Assembly (NCBI RefSeq): GCF_029227915.1
Contig: NC_079883.1
Span: 27,962,001-28,026,000 of the forward strand
Length of the DNA: 64,000 bases
Source: Hydractinia symbiolongicarpus
Taxonomy: Eukaryota > Cnidaria > Hydrozoa > Anthoathecata > Hydractiniidae
Direction of reading: 5' to 3'
Each line of letters opens with the position of its first letter. Position 1 is the first letter of the stretch. A model generated the notes under the pieces. That model ran no database searches. It was not told the DNA's origin and worked only from the letters and a program-made list of their open reading frames with translations. Made by a program: the position numbers and the translations under genes. This document shows positions 1 to 12,862 of this stretch, piece by piece.

Positions 1-975
1 CGTATTTTGAAACTAACCTTACGAAAAGACACAATCCTTCCAAAATGGTAGCAATAAACGTGTAAACGAAAGTCAAAAAAGAAGCCCGTCAATAAAATTA
101 GTAACCTTTTTCTCATCCAAAAACTATATCAACTATTTACAGTATGTATATATCGCAGTTTGATAACATCTATGGTCAACTATACGAAAGCAAAATATAT
201 TACAGAAACTATACAATCACATGTACGTACTCTTGGACACAGAAAATTATCGGATAAAATCTTTGTTGGCCGAAATAGTTGTCCTTTGCCATGGAGACAG
301 TAAAAACACATAAAACAACTACATGCTTTTTATAAGAATATTAAAATTCCAACCAGGCTAATCTTATCCTTATTTCTCTATTGTTCTTAACAATTGACCT
401 ATTGTTTATAACCTGAATCCCAGCCTGATAATTTTATACAACATATTCTTATATAAAAAAGCGTGTCGTGTATATGAGACTCAGATACACAATTCGTCGG
501 GCAAAATGTTCGTCACCTAACAACTTCGTTACTTTTGTTGGTAAATTAACATTTTACGTGAAAATTTACAATTTATGCAAAGGAGTGTCAGAGAAATACA
601 TGTTTGTATTTACAAAAGATCTCTTCAGTTAAAAACTAAAAGTTTCAATTTTAAAATGGTCGGCAAAACAAAAAAACGAACAAACAAAAGAAGTTGTGCG
701 GAAATAAACGACAATAGAACTTTATAAATATAATTTGTATTAAAGTGAAACTCGTCTTAATAGTAATTGTTACTGAAAATGTAAGCAAGTGTTCACATTT
801 CCCAAGATTTCTACAAATGAACAAAATTTATTTGGCGTGTCAAAATACTTTAAAGGCTTAAATCAATTCCAAAATACATATCATGCAAATGACGACATTT
901 GTCAGCACTTACGTTCTAAAATTTACAGGAGTGGCAGCTTCGTGAAAAGAACAGAAAGTCAGTTAACTCGGTATA
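1..975. other. 3' flank of zinc-finger gene, no gene seen
   Basis: This AT-rich stretch lies downstream of the stop codon of the minus-strand zinc-finger gene and probably contains its 3' UTR. The only open frame of any length runs on the plus strand at 789-1025 and resembles no family I know. I see no repeat or RNA gene here. Confidence 0.4.
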
Positions 976-3900
976 TTACATTTGTTCTGGCATATCCACG
1001 TCATTATTCTGTGTTATTAAAATGATTGTTTCCGCCACGTCCGCATCTGTCGCAGTGTTCGGTAACATGTTTACGCCAGAAGAGACAACGGAAGTTGCGT
1101 CGTTTTGTACAGCGATCGACTGCTCCTCATTCGTAACAGGCAAGCCAATGGTGCTTTCATGACCTGGTACAACAGCGACAGAAATTTGTTCTTGAGATAC
1201 ACTCAAAGTGTCAGTATTCGGCATCTCTATAGGAACTGACGCCATGGATGCTGCCTGAGCAGAAGCAACAACGATATTTGTGATGACGTTATTAGCTGCT
1301 GCAATTGTGTTCTGTCGCGAATTAGCAACGTCGACCGATGGAGCGACACTTCCAGTACCAATAGGTAATGTGAGACCAGTAGAACCACTAATGGCAGCTA
1401 CAAGTGCTGCTTCAGTAGTACTGGACACAGTTGTGGGTGTCTCAATACTTATATCAGGCGTGTCCGGTGTCGAGGAACAGGCATTTTCAAGATGTTCTGC
1501 TTTCAAAATTAGGGTCGTGAAAGTTGACGGACACGAGTCTGTTGGAGACGTCACTTGACCAGGATTGTCTGGACTAATGGCTGCATCGGGATTCGATTTT
1601 AAAATCTTGTCTAAAAGCACCTCACCTTCCTCACGTGCCACATTATTGCTTTCATCATCATCTTCCTCTTCTTCTTCTTCCTCCTCTTCTTCTTCTTTTT
1701 CTTGATTTTCTCCGTCCGACTTCTGGTCATCATCAGATTTCATACTTCCATCTTCGCCATCTTCTTTTTCATCCTCTTTGTCTTCTTCAGGGTCAGCCAT
1801 TTTTACTTCAGGGTTGTAGGTGGCGGAATTCGGATCATGGGTGGCCATGTGAGTCACATATTTATCTCTTGTTCGCAAAAGTTTGTTACAAACCTTGCAT
1901 CTGTGGTTTTTCCTAGCCTTCCGTAGATGATCCTTGAGTAGCTTTTTATTTGGAAATCTTAAATCACACACATCACAGTTATGCTTCATCTCTTTTTCCT
2001 CTTCATGGGCTTGTACATGCTTTTTAAAGTTCCGTTTACATTTCAACATTTTAGAGCAAATGTGACATTTGTACTTCTTTTCTTTGTTATGAGTGAGTTT
2101 GTGAGCTCTCCACGAGGAACCATCAGCAAACAGACGTCCACATTCGTTACACTGGTATGGCTTTTGACCAGTATGTAAAAATAAATGTCGCTGCAGATAC
2201 TCGTTTAAGACAAAAGATTTGCCACATTGGTTGCATACCCATGGCTTTTCAGTGCTATGAGTAGCCTCGTGTCTGGCCAATCCTCCCTTTTCGATAAACA
2301 TCTTGCCGCATTTATTGCACTGGTAAGATTTTTGACCAATATGAATCAAAATGTGACGTTTCAAATGTGCATTTTGACTAAAGGCTTTATCACACAGTTG
2401 GCATTTAAATGGCTTTTCACGTGTGTGTACAAGCATATGTCGAGTCAACGATGTGTTTCGATCGAATGCTTTGTTACACACATTGCACAAGTATTTTCTT
2501 TCCAATGGATAGGCACGGCGTGCTTTTTTCTCAACATTTAACTGAACACGGTTTTGAAAGGTTTCCATTGGTTTTCCTTGTTGTCCCATTGTAAACTCAA
2601 GAATGACGTCATTGCCCTCTGTAACTGTTGGCGTTGTGACATTTGGATTGTTGACATCTAAATTGTGAAAATCGTAAAGGTTACTAAATAATGGGAAAAT
2701 AAAATTTACAATAATGTATATAATAAAATTTAAAACCAAGAAGATTTAAGTATACCTTGGTTTTCTGCTGGTGTTGTAACGATGTTTCCACCAACGTGCT
2801 AAAAATATTAAGACAACACACTGTGCAAGAAGAGAATAATTTTCAAAGGAGAATACTACATCCTGAGTGGTTGTAACATTTTACAATCGAATCCTAACAA
2901 CACCCTTTCCTCCTTTTTGCTAATTACTTCAAGAAGGAAATCTTAACAAAAAAAAAAAAAAAAAAAAAATTGGTTTGAAAATAAATTTGGTGCAATTAGC
3001 AGAATATAATTTAACCACAAACTAAAATATCAACTTTTTTATAAATTGTCCTACTTTCTTAGCAATTACATTTTTTTTAAAAATTGATTAATGATCAAAT
3101 TATAATGATAGCCCAATATAAAGAAGTATAACAGGAAACCTAGTAGTATGGGTACAGAGAAATTATATGGGCATTCCAGAACATCAGGAAACAACCACTT
3201 AATTGGGAGAGGCAAATTGTGAAGAACTTACTTTTTGCACTTCTCTATTGTCATGTGGATTAACAACAACTGATTTATTGCGTGCATAATCATTCTCATT
3301 ACTGACCAAGCTAATACCAGTTGTGTCTATGGCAGCTTGGTTGATGTTTTGATAAAAATGCTCTCTCCAGTAACCATCAATTAAATGTGGTAGATGTTGT
3401 ATGCTCTCTTCAGCTTCCCAAGTGTACTTCACCCATTTTACTTTGTAATACAACTGTCCATCCTAAGAGATAATAGATTTATATGTATTACTACATACTA
3501 ATAAAACATGTGAGGTACAAAAAATATTTTTAGGGAAACTATTGGAAATTCAAAAATGTCTTTTTTTCTTTTACATTGTTGATTCCTGAAGTTAATGTCA
3601 ATCGTCCTTTTTTTGTCTCTGTAAATCTTTTTTTTCTCTATATAGTTTCCTGCCTAGTAGTTAAAAGGGAGCCATAATAGAAAAAAAGAGAATTACAGAG
3701 TAAAAAAAAAAATGACAATTGACATTACACTTTAAGCCTTGAGATCGTATTCAAGGGGGAGAAATGTGGTGAAGATTTCCACAGACGAGCAGTGCAAGGG
3801 AAAAAGCTTATAACTAAAAAATGTTATGACAATAGGAACATGAACAGTCAAAAGACGAAAAAAAGATTAAGTGAAGGTGCCAGTTAATGCAAATAATTTG

Positions 3901-5798
3901 AGCAGTGTCCATGGAAGTAATTATAGAAGAGAAACAATAAAGCAAAATATATCTGATGCTAGCGAGGATGAAGACTGGCGCAGAGATCAAGAACCACAAA
4001 GTTGACTAATGTGTTTTGGAATTTGGTCAAATAGATAAAGACAACAGGCTTCAGCGAGAGGTGGCAGCAGTACGCAAGACACAGAGCATCAATAGTAAAC
4101 CTACTAAAACTGAATCCGTACTGGTGGTCTGAGGATAGATTCAGACAACCTAAATGAAAAACTGAGAAAATCGTACAATCAAAATTTAAACTTCATGATG
4201 CTGCATAGCTAGAATCACACCCACCCCCTCCTTCCTCCACAACTAATAAAGTATATGTGCAACAAGTGTTTTAGGTATGCTTTTAGGTGTGCTAAAATTA
4301 AACACAAATAAAAGATGTAAGGAAATTGTATGAATCAAGGCATTTTTTAGCAGAAAAGAGCAGTAGAGAATTGGTTTGGTAACTTTGTAATAGGGCATAT
4401 ACTTTCCAAGTTTCAATACAAAAAGGAGATTTAAGTTGTGATCATTTTTGGTCATTTCACTCAAATCTTTATTCCTAGTTCAACGCAAAAAACTAATCAC
4501 ACTGAATGAATATTTTTTGATTTTAGGGAATTGGTTGACTACGGTAACCTTGTGGTAGATCATCTACTTTAAAGTTTAATACCCGATGACTGAGACATGC
4601 TATGTTAAAAGTGTGAATCATTCTATAGGCGTTCTACTTAAGCAGATATTGTGCTGGCACAGCTTTCGTCTGGGTATGTGCTTAAAATTTCATGATTATT
4701 TCTTAATAATGAAAAAAGGAACCAGTATATATTCTTGCAGATGGGTAGCTCTCCTTCTGTGCTCTCCTTTGTTGTACAAACAAGGACTTTTCAGGGTCAA
4801 ACCTTCACAGAAAAAATCTTAATTAAACAAAACTTAAAGCAAAAACGCTTTGAAATGTAACAAAATATCAAAGATTAAACAGTATCTAAAACATTAAAGA
4901 TAGAAAGAAAAGCATTCCTTGAAAAATCTATTCTTGAATTTATGAAGGTTTGACCACAGAAACGGAAAGAAATGCTTACAGCGTACACCATTTCATAATG
5001 GCTGCTTAGTCTGAATAATGGGGAATCAACGTTTGTCAAAACATATTCTAATATTTTAGTAAATTGAGGTGGTAACTAACTAGCAAACTTTAAATACACC
5101 AGGTACCCCCTGGAAACCTCACCAATAACATTACCAAATAAACTGATAAGTAAGTAGCTCTCTAGCTAAATAAATCACACACCCAAAATTCAACTTATTC
5201 AAATGTCTTTAAGATTTGTTGGTTTCATGGAAAACTTCTCTAGCTACCAGAGCTGTGTTACCAATTGCATCAAAAAGTTGTGCAAATTTTTTTTATCAAA
5301 TAGCTAGCTAGGGATGTATTTAAAGTAGAGTTTGTAATTAGCTAGATGGACCAGCTAGAGGTAGCTATAGCTGCAAAGTTATGTTGACTAGCTAACAGTA
5401 TACAAAACAATCCTTTAATTTTTGTTTTTTTGTTTGTTTATGTGAAGCAATTAGAAACAATATCATCAAGTAGGTCTACTGCATTAAAGGAGTAAAGCCT
5501 AATTAGAATAGGAGATTTCTCTAACTGTACTCCCTCGTAATCAAATTATTGGACCAAGTGCTGGAGAGCGAAAAACGTGCGCAAGAGTAGTAAATCATAC
5601 CTTCTTCTCCGCTGCAACAATTTTTTCAATCTCTACACTTTCTCCTTCTGAAATTTCAAATGTGTGCTTTGGAGGTGGAGGTATTGGTGGAGGAGGTTGT
5701 CTTAAATTTTGTGCCATAAACTGGCTAATGCTCATCACATCTGCATTTTCAGGGTGCAAGTACGTTGGAGAACTTTTGTGTAGAAAAAACTCCGCCAT
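976..5798 (-). CDS. chromodomain + C2H2 zinc-finger protein (4 exons)
   Basis: Exons complement(5601..5798, 3232..3462, 2756..2798, 976..2657) join in frame across GT-AG junctions to give about 717 residues. Exon 1 has a Pro-rich stretch, then a chromodomain runs from its end into exon 2 (about residues 53-107; motifs EIEKIVAAEKK, YYKVKWVKYTWEAEES, LPHLIDGYW). Eight C2H2 fingers follow at about residues 213-431, the first five with TGQKP-like linkers; finger 7 has a long H-x7-H spacing. An acidic Glu/Asp tract is at about 443-500 and a Ser/Thr-rich tail ends the protein. Chromodomains generally read methyl-lysine histone marks and C2H2 arrays bind DNA, so a nuclear chromatin or transcription factor is inferred. 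The first aromatic cage position (Tyr in HP1) looks replaced by Ser/Val, while the Trp and second aromatic remain. Start chosen at MAEFF; an in-frame Met lies 33 bases upstream. Exon 4 is open upstream into its intron, where the apparent hydrophobic N-terminus is intronic. Confidence 0.85.
3725..3875. repeat. dispersed repeat, copy 1
   Basis: This stretch inside intron 1 of the zinc-finger gene shares many blocks with 14719-14895, including cagtgc(a/g)agggaaaaagctt and (t)aa(g/c)tgaagg-type ends. It is diverged and short. The family is unknown; a decayed transposon is the likeliest origin. Confidence 0.45.
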
Positions 5799-7027
5799 TT
5801 TCTTCGTTGTCTTCACAAACACCAGGCGCAAAAGCTGCTATAAATTTCTCTTTGTGGGGGAGTGGGGAGTGGTGATATTTGGTTGATTAATTTATTTCTT
5901 GTGTGATTAAACATTCGAGCTCAGGCCACTGCAAACTATACCCAGACCCCTTTTGTGCGAAAACGCGCGGCGCATTAAAAAAAAATGAAAATGAAAACAC
6001 ACCAGCGCAAGAGTCACTACTCAGGGCAAATAAAGGACCAGTTTGGTAATAACTGATCACGAGTTATTACCACGAGATCTAGATGCCGACCAAGCTTGCA
6101 AGACCGGTTATGGTTGTTCAAATGGTGCAAAATTCAATGAGGTTCATATCCAAGGAACATTCATTCATATGCAAGGAATTTTACTCATATTAGAGGGACA
6201 TTCATACTTATGCAAGATTAAAATTTATTCATCTCTAAAACAAACATGGTGTCTCAAATCTGGTCTGTTAATTTTATTCATTGGTCACTAAAATGTACCA
6301 ACGAGCTTCATTACAAGCAGAAAAAAATCGCAAATTTTCGCATTATAACTTTTTTTGGGTGTGCATATTTTCGCGACTCAAACTTTCGCATCTACTTTTC
6401 CCCGGACACAAAAAAATCGATATGGCGAGAGTTTTTGAAACTTTGAGATTGTTAGAAAGAGAAAAATGGGCCTGGGGACGAGGTTGATAAATTAGTAACA
6501 TTGACATGATATTGTTATGTTGGGTGTACGTATTTGTTATGGCAAGTGCCTAAAGAAGATTTGAAGCAAAATCTTATCATAAAACTCCTAGAAAGTATGA
6601 CACTGCGCTGATTATTTATCGGTTATTTATGTAAAATCTGTTTTTAAAAAGTAGTGGTAAACAAAATGGCGGACTGACGTCCCGTCTCCCTGTTCAATTT
6701 AACATAAAGGGATTAGTCTACAGAAGCAAATAACTTTAAAGTCATTTGCCTCGGCTAAGATAAATAAAACACTGTTTTTACAAATCGAAAAGGCATAGAA
6801 GAAGAAGAAGTAAATGTCGATATAAAAAAAATACAAAAAATACGTATGAATGTCCTTAGAGATTGACTACGACTTAAGAGCTTCCTCGAACGTCTATACC
6901 AAATGAATTGGATAGACGATAAACATCAATGTGAATAAACAACAAAATAAACCATTTCTGACAAAAAATGATGCGCTCTGAATAAAATAAATGAATAAAT
7001 ACAGACGCGATTTTTGTGACTCACAAA

Positions 7028-7072
7028 AATTAGTACATTACCTTCTGGTAATGTACTAATTAGTACATTACC
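7028..7072. repeat. perfect hairpin plus third direct copy
   Basis: The arms 7028-7042 and 7047-7061 (aattagtacattacc and its reverse complement) are perfect over 15 bp with a 4-nt loop. A third, direct copy of the arm follows immediately (7059-7072). Confidence 0.8.
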
Positions 7073-7899
7073 TTATCGTTCTACCTATTGAACACTCGCT
7101 TGTACAACAGGCTCAGCGTAGATCGAAGTATGTTTATTGAAGGGTAGGTATCGTATGGTAAATTATCAACCTCGTTTCGAGGACTTTTTTCCCTTTTTGT
7201 AACTTACGCGCATATAAGAAAGCGAAATAAAAGCCCTGGGGACGATTAAAAATTATTAAACTTTCTCTAACAAAATAAAGAAAGAAAAAATGGGGTGCTT
7301 GTTTACGGCCCTAACATTGCTGTTGAAAACAAACTTTTTGCTATTATAAGGCTGTCAATGATATGCATATCGATCTCAAGTGGAAGCCATTTTCTCGTTA
7401 TTTATTCTCTTGGTACGACGGGAAAACAAAAACAGAGTAAACAAATAACAAGTACATTTCTCCTTCATTAGCTACATTTAAATGATCATCCAAAAAGTGC
7501 CATATAAAGCATTTAATTACAAAAAATTACTTTCGAAAATTTAAGTACATATTCTGTTATAAAAAAATCGTGAAAAAGACCTTATTTGAGTTTATTTCTA
7601 TGGTGTGCAACGTGTTTAAAATTTATATACAAAAGAAGGATATGAAGAACTGTCTTCATGATGATGATGAAACTAATTAATAGTTAGATAGTATTAAAAC
7701 GCACCGTGAACTGACTTTGTAGTCAACTGAACCAAAACCATCTTTAAACTTGATAAAATCTAATGGTTGTTTTTTGATACTGAACATCTTGGTGACATCA
7801 AAAAAAGCAGATTAAGGAGTGCACACGCTTGCGCGCACCGTAAACATATATTGCCTGAGGTGTTTAAAAACTACAATAAAAAAATGCATATATAGTTAA

Positions 7900-7939
7900 A
7901 ATGTACACTGTATTTGTATAGACAAATACAGTGTACATT
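7900..7939. repeat. perfect 18-bp hairpin
   Basis: The arms 7900-7917 (aatgtacactgtatttgt) and 7922-7939 are perfectly complementary with a 4-nt loop (atag). No flanking repeat or gene explains it. It could be a cruciform, a small fold-back element or a small-RNA precursor. Confidence 0.8.
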
Positions 7940-8507
7940 CAACTCAAGTGACAGAGAATAAGAACCTACACTATACGCTCTTCTTATAAGAACACCTGAA
8001 AGTTAAAAAAAATGTTCTTATTTTTTTTCGGGGCCAACAAAGAAGTGATCAAATCAGCCATTCCTTGGTTATTTTTGTCTGAAGACTCATTTAAAGTTTA
8101 AAGATCGTTCTAAATTTCAGATCGATGAAAGCCTCGCGTTCTTCCATTATTTGTTCTTATAAAAAATATGTGTTACAAGCTAGTTCTAAATGCTAGTGCT
8201 CAAAAATTGAAAATATAATTTATCAAATATTCAATAATTTGAAAAATTTTAATAATACAAGGGGGTTTAAATTACTTTATGTTTTTATCACAAATTATAA
8301 AAAAATTAGGAAAATCGCGCGACAATCAAAAAACACACCGTTTAAAGCAGAGACGGGCGACACTTTTTCCCTTAACACTTTCAAACCCACCCAAAGAAAT
8401 TTGTTGGTCTTTAAGAAACAGTGTTTTTCTTCCCTAAAAAAGCATTTAAAACTATATATTGACTAAAATACTTCGAATATTAGTAAAAGATGTTGTACAA
8501 CTTGAAC

Positions 8508-10706
8508 TCAGTCCTCTTTTTGGCAAGTTCTTTTATGTTCTTTCCAATGTAACTTTTGACATGTTCGTCCACAGTACGCTATCATCAAACAATTCCCACA
8601 CTTCTTCAATGGTTTCAAAACAATACCGCATTCTTTTGTTTCTTTGTTTCGTCCATAATTCAAACATGGCGGCCACGCACACTTAACGCCCAACTGTTTG
8701 TTTTCACGCCCTGCTTCCGTTTCTTTCGATTCTTCTTCTTCTTTCGAGGAGACAATTTCATTATACTTTAACTCCTTCTCAGGTTGAGGACACCTTTGAA
8801 CATAAACTTGTGCGAAACTGTACGATCTTTTTTCATCTTCTTTCATATCAGCGAAATGATTTAAAACTTTCGAGAGAAAGTCATCGGTGATAAATTTTTC
8901 AATGTTTATCATATCGAGTTCCAACAGTCGCGAGGTAATCAAGACAGATAACGAAGTGAAATCTAAGGTCCTTAAATCGTGCATGTTGATAAAATATGAT
9001 GATATTCTCATAATTTTGTTGGCTGTTTCATTATCAATGTTGAGGTACGAGTTATCAGAGCCGTCTTGTGCTACAAGAAACCAATTCACATCGAGTTCAT
9101 TCCGAATAATAGTGAACAAAGGCTTCAATATGTTACAAAACTTACGCATGGTCAGTTTCTTTTCCAGTCGCTTTACATAATACTGATGCGCCTCGGTAAC
9201 TACATTTTTAAACTTGATCACTTTGAAAACTTCAACTCGAGCATCATGGGAAAATTCCGTCAGATTAGATACAGCTTCCCGACATGCAATTCTTATTAAC
9301 TCATTGTTATTGGTTAGAAACTTGGCAACAACACCAACCACATTTATTTTGCTCAATTTCTCCTGTCTTTTTTTATCTTCCAATCCTAACCTTGAAAATA
9401 AACTTAAACCCTTCAATATGACAAACACATTGTCAGACGAATTTGTGTCTGCATCAACCAAACTTGATAGAAATTTAGCAGCACAACGTGGTATCTCAGA
9501 GTCTACAACAATATCTCTTTTGCTTCCGTTCACGACAATTTCACTGGTGAGAACAACGCAAAACTTGGACGTGTGCGCGTCATCTTTGCAAAGCAGGCGC
9601 TCAAGCGTGATTAAATCCACCGCAGTCAAAACTTCGATCTTTTGAAAATAACTTTGATTCGTGCCTACCGAATCATTCTCTCGATGTCTCAAAGTATCAA
9701 TGACTATCTTTTGTGACATTTTCCTTAGAGAGCTATCTTTCGGTGCATACGGCTCACTGTCCGACGTAGCATATATTAACATTAAAGAATAGTCTATTGT
9801 CCGCATCAAACCGCGGAAGATTTGAGGAATCATTATATGAGTGTTAACAATTAAATTATCAAAACTGAACATAATCAAAACATGCATGCGTTTGCAAGCT
9901 TTACTTCGTAAGACATCCATTAATACTTTAACACCGTCTGATTTATTAACCAACGCGTCTAAGATATCAGGATGAGCGATGAAAGTAAACATCAAAATGG
10001 CGATCACGTCAACAGGATGGCTCGAATCTCTTTGCCAATAAGAACGGTGGAGATCCGTCGCAAAGAAGCGTTCCATCACGCGATTGTAGTCCAGTCCAAA
10101 GGTGGCACCGTTTTGAGAGGATATATTTTTTTCCTGTAGTTGTAGTAAGCGACGAAATACATCCGCGTATTTCTCAGCCTCCACATAACGCAAGATCATA
10201 TTAAAATCCGAGCTACTTACAATGACCAAGTTCTCTCGCTCTTCCCGGGCTCTATCGCTTATTTCAGATTGTGAAGAGACCTGAGCAATAACTGCTGCGT
10301 ACATCATCATCGCTTCGAAGAATTGCACATCGGGAAGTGTAAACAGTTTACGGAAAATAGCCTCCCAGAAGGGACGGTTTATGTACATGTAACTTTGGTA
10401 ATCCTTCGACAAAAGGATTGTGTCGCAAACAGCTTCAAACACTTTCGATAAACTCTTCACGTTTTTAAGTCCGCTTAGCAAGAGGCTGGTAAGCACACAG
10501 TTGTAATGAATAGGCGGGACAAATTCTTCCAGAACAATCGTCTTAGAATGTTTTTTCGCCACGGTGAGCATGGAGGAGAACTCGAGAGCAGTCTCATCCG
10601 GACATAACCACAATTTTATCTCCGGAGTTTCAAAATTTTCTAAAATTTTGTAGAGACGTTTATCGACATCTTTTCGTTGGTAGATAACTATAGTTGGTTC
10701 TTTCAT
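8508..10706 (-). CDS. MYND-type zinc-finger protein with helical repeat body, single exon
   Basis: An uninterrupted frame of 732 residues. The C-terminus (about residues 676-729) is a MYND zinc finger: CAWPPC, then KKCGNC, AYCGRTC and HWKEHKRTC, which supplies the Cys/His set typical of MYND domains. The remainder is predicted helical and Leu-rich; around 'NNELIRIACREAVSNLTEF' it resembles an armadillo repeat, as in UNC-45-like or other ARM-MYND proteins. MYND domains usually mediate protein-protein contacts, and no catalytic domain (such as SET) is visible. No signal peptide or membrane segment was seen. The start ATG is 15 nt downstream of a pyrimidine-rich acceptor-like site. The absence of introns over 2.2 kb is unusual beside its neighbours and could mean a retrocopy or intron loss. 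The MYND call is firm; the specific orthologue is not recognised. Confidence 0.85.
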   Translation of the reverse strand: MKEPTIVIYQRKDVDKRLYKILENFETPEIKLWLCPDETALEFSSMLTVAKKHSKTIVLEEFVPPIHYNCVLTSLLLSGLKNVKSLSKVFEAVCDTILLSKDYQSYMYINRPFWEAIFRKLFTLPDVQFFEAMMMYAAVIAQVSSQSEISDRAREERENLVIVSSSDFNMILRYVEAEKYADVFRRLLQLQEKNISSQNGATFGLDYNRVMERFFATDLHRSYWQRDSSHPVDVIAILMFTFIAHPDILDALVNKSDGVKVLMDVLRSKACKRMHVLIMFSFDNLIVNTHIMIPQIFRGLMRTIDYSLMLIYATSDSEPYAPKDSSLRKMSQKIVIDTLRHRENDSVGTNQSYFQKIEVLTAVDLITLERLLCKDDAHTSKFCVVLTSEIVVNGSKRDIVVDSEIPRCAAKFLSSLVDADTNSSDNVFVILKGLSLFSRLGLEDKKRQEKLSKINVVGVVAKFLTNNNELIRIACREAVSNLTEFSHDARVEVFKVIKFKNVVTEAHQYYVKRLEKKLTMRKFCNILKPLFTIIRNELDVNWFLVAQDGSDNSYLNIDNETANKIMRISSYFINMHDLRTLDFTSLSVLITSRLLELDMINIEKFITDDFLSKVLNHFADMKEDEKRSYSFAQVYVQRCPQPEKELKYNEIVSSKEEEESKETEAGRENKQLGVKCAWPPCLNYGRNKETKECGIVLKPLKKCGNCLMIAYCGRTCQKLHWKEHKRTCQKED

Positions 10707-10721
10707 GGTTGTTTTTAACTG

Positions 10722-10740
10722 CTAAAAAATCGAAAAAATA
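10722..10740 (-). promoter_or_regulatory. splice-acceptor-like site before MYND gene start
   Basis: On the minus strand cgattttttag ends 15 nt before the start ATG. It could be a spliced-leader trans-splice acceptor or the end of a 5' UTR intron. Confidence 0.5.
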
Positions 10741-12862
10741 TTATATACACTAATTTATTTTTATTTTTATGTTGAAAAAAAACATTGAGCTATCAATCAA
10801 TAAATCAGTAAATCAATCAATATATCAAACATAGAAATTCAACAAGACGTACAAATGAACCTATATGAATGCCAGCTAAAAGTTACAAAATCACAGAACA
10901 ATTCTATTGTTCTGTTTCGTTTATTTTAAATCTCCCTTTCTTTCCACAAATTTTATAAGAACAATTTCGTAGAAGTACAAGTCTCACAGTCGTCTTTTTT
11001 AAGACCAGATGACAGCAGCATAAAGAATTTTTAATTAAACTACTAAACACTTTCTATTACAATCTCACAAGTTATTTTATTCCATTGGTTTAACATATAT
11101 TATAGGTATAATATTGACAAATTAAGAACACTTATGATATTTCAGAGAGTCAGCCTTAAATTTAAATGTTTTTTTTATAAGCATAACATTTACTAGCATC
11201 CATAGGCTTAAATTGGGTCATTTTTTTAAGCATAAGAATTATTTGAAGCTTAAGAAAATTTTGTGAGTTTTCATGTTTTCTTTTTCGTGTGCAGTTTTTC
11301 TTTTTATTCTGAATTAACCATTTCACAGTGACAAACAAAACTGTGATAACACGTAACAACACATAAGGTAACACATGTCAGGGGTTGTTTATATGACAGC
11401 GAGTCATCTATCACAACAAAATCGTGCTGTTCGATATGAGTTTTTAGCATAAAGAGATACACAAAAAATCAGGTAAGTTCGATATGAGTTTTGTAGAATT
11501 ACTTGAAGATTTGATAGAAAAGTGGAATACAGTTTAGAATTTTTTACCCACATCACCGAGTTGCTTGGCTTTATATAAACAGTCCCTTACTGCAGACCTA
11601 ATGTAAATCCAGTCGCCAACTTTCATATTTAAAAATAGCTGCTAGTTACATAAGCGATTTGTTGAGTTTTATTTTACAAATCCACTGTTTGGCTGTATAA
11701 TCAACGTTGAAATACATAATTACTTCTTTAATGACTGCATTTTGGAAGCACAACAGTAATATAAAAAATAAATTCACTGAAATTTGATATAATTGTATAT
11801 AAAATTTATACATTTCGTATTTACAAGATCTTTCTTTCACTATTTCACTGAAAGACTTAGATTTGACCTTGTCACTGAGATATTTTTTAAAATAAAGACA
11901 CGATATCTACTGAAGTTTAGTGAAACAAAATAATTGAAATAGACTCACATACTTGAGATAATTGTTTAAAAAAACCTTACAAGTTAAAGATAGGATAAAT
12001 GACCAGCACTGAGCTAAATAAATTTGATTATAACAACACCAACATACACAAACAATTAAACTAAACTGACAAAATATAAAATATAATACTACAATAAAAA
12101 AATTGGAAAAATAAATTCTTTAGCTGGTATAAGCAGGAAAAATAAAACCCGCTAAGCTGCATATTATTTAGACCAAAAGAATATCAAAATAAACAAACGA
12201 AACTAAAAAATATCATTTTTTGTGCACTCACAATAATATCTCATACAGTTATAAAAACGTTTCACATAAAAAAACAAGAAGAAATTGCTTAAATCTGCTT
12301 TCTAAACTTAAATCCATCTTTCTGAAACAAAGGCTGCACAAGTATAACTAGAAGGATATGTCAGGGAATTTTGTTTTGACCTTATGTTTATGGATTGGGA
12401 AATTCCCTGTGTTACCAAGTCTTTGATTAACTAAATAACATATAGGAGTAATAATAAAAAATATAATGTATTTTGTGCTACATTAAAAATAAATGATATA
12501 TAACTAAAATAAAGTATAAAATGTCTTTTTTTTTAAGTTTTAGATGACACAAAATTTCATTTCTACCCATCCATATATGAAACCAACACCCCTTTTGGTA
12601 AGATTGCACCATTTTTTCACAAGCATCAAATTCAGAAGATTTCAAAAATTTGGTCCAATTTTTGGATTATTTAGGAGGTTTTAGGAGGGATTCTATTAAA
12701 AAATTTAAAAGAAGAAGAAATCAATAAAATAACTTTTAATGTGGCCTTAATACAAAATAATCAAAATTTAAATTTAAAATAAAAGTTTGCAACATGCAGA
12801 AAGCCATATTTATATTATTAAAATAATTTTCCCCTGGAAAAACCCTTGAGTATAAAGCAGGA
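10741..12862. other. intergenic, AT-rich, no gene seen
   Basis: About 2.1 kb between the MYND gene promoter side and the 3' end of CNRIP1. It should contain the CNRIP1 3' UTR. Open frames at 11162-11374 and 11646-11840 (minus) are short, Lys/Ile/Phe-rich and typical of AT-rich non-coding DNA. Confidence 0.4.

Larger units (their letters stand above)
5832..8507. other. intergenic, two hairpins, otherwise no gene
   Basis: This lies between the start of the zinc-finger gene and the 3' end of the MYND gene. The open frames here (for example 6043-6487) are short and unconvincing. It contains two short perfect hairpins, listed separately, and a loose inverted similarity between 6479-6494 and 7159-7174 around 'cgaggttgataa', which could be the remains of a DNA transposon. 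Confidence 0.4.

Noticed and set aside
1635-2594. Plus-strand ORFs opposite the zinc-finger exon
   Set aside because: Antisense shadows of the acidic tract and the fingers on the minus strand.
2658-2739. Hydrophobic N-terminus of the zinc-finger frame as a signal peptide
   Set aside because: It is translated intron; an acceptor at 2657/2658 joins in frame to an upstream exon.
6479-7174. Possible transposon with inverted ends around cgaggttgataa
   Set aside because: Only about 15 imperfect bases match, and no target duplication or coding content was seen.
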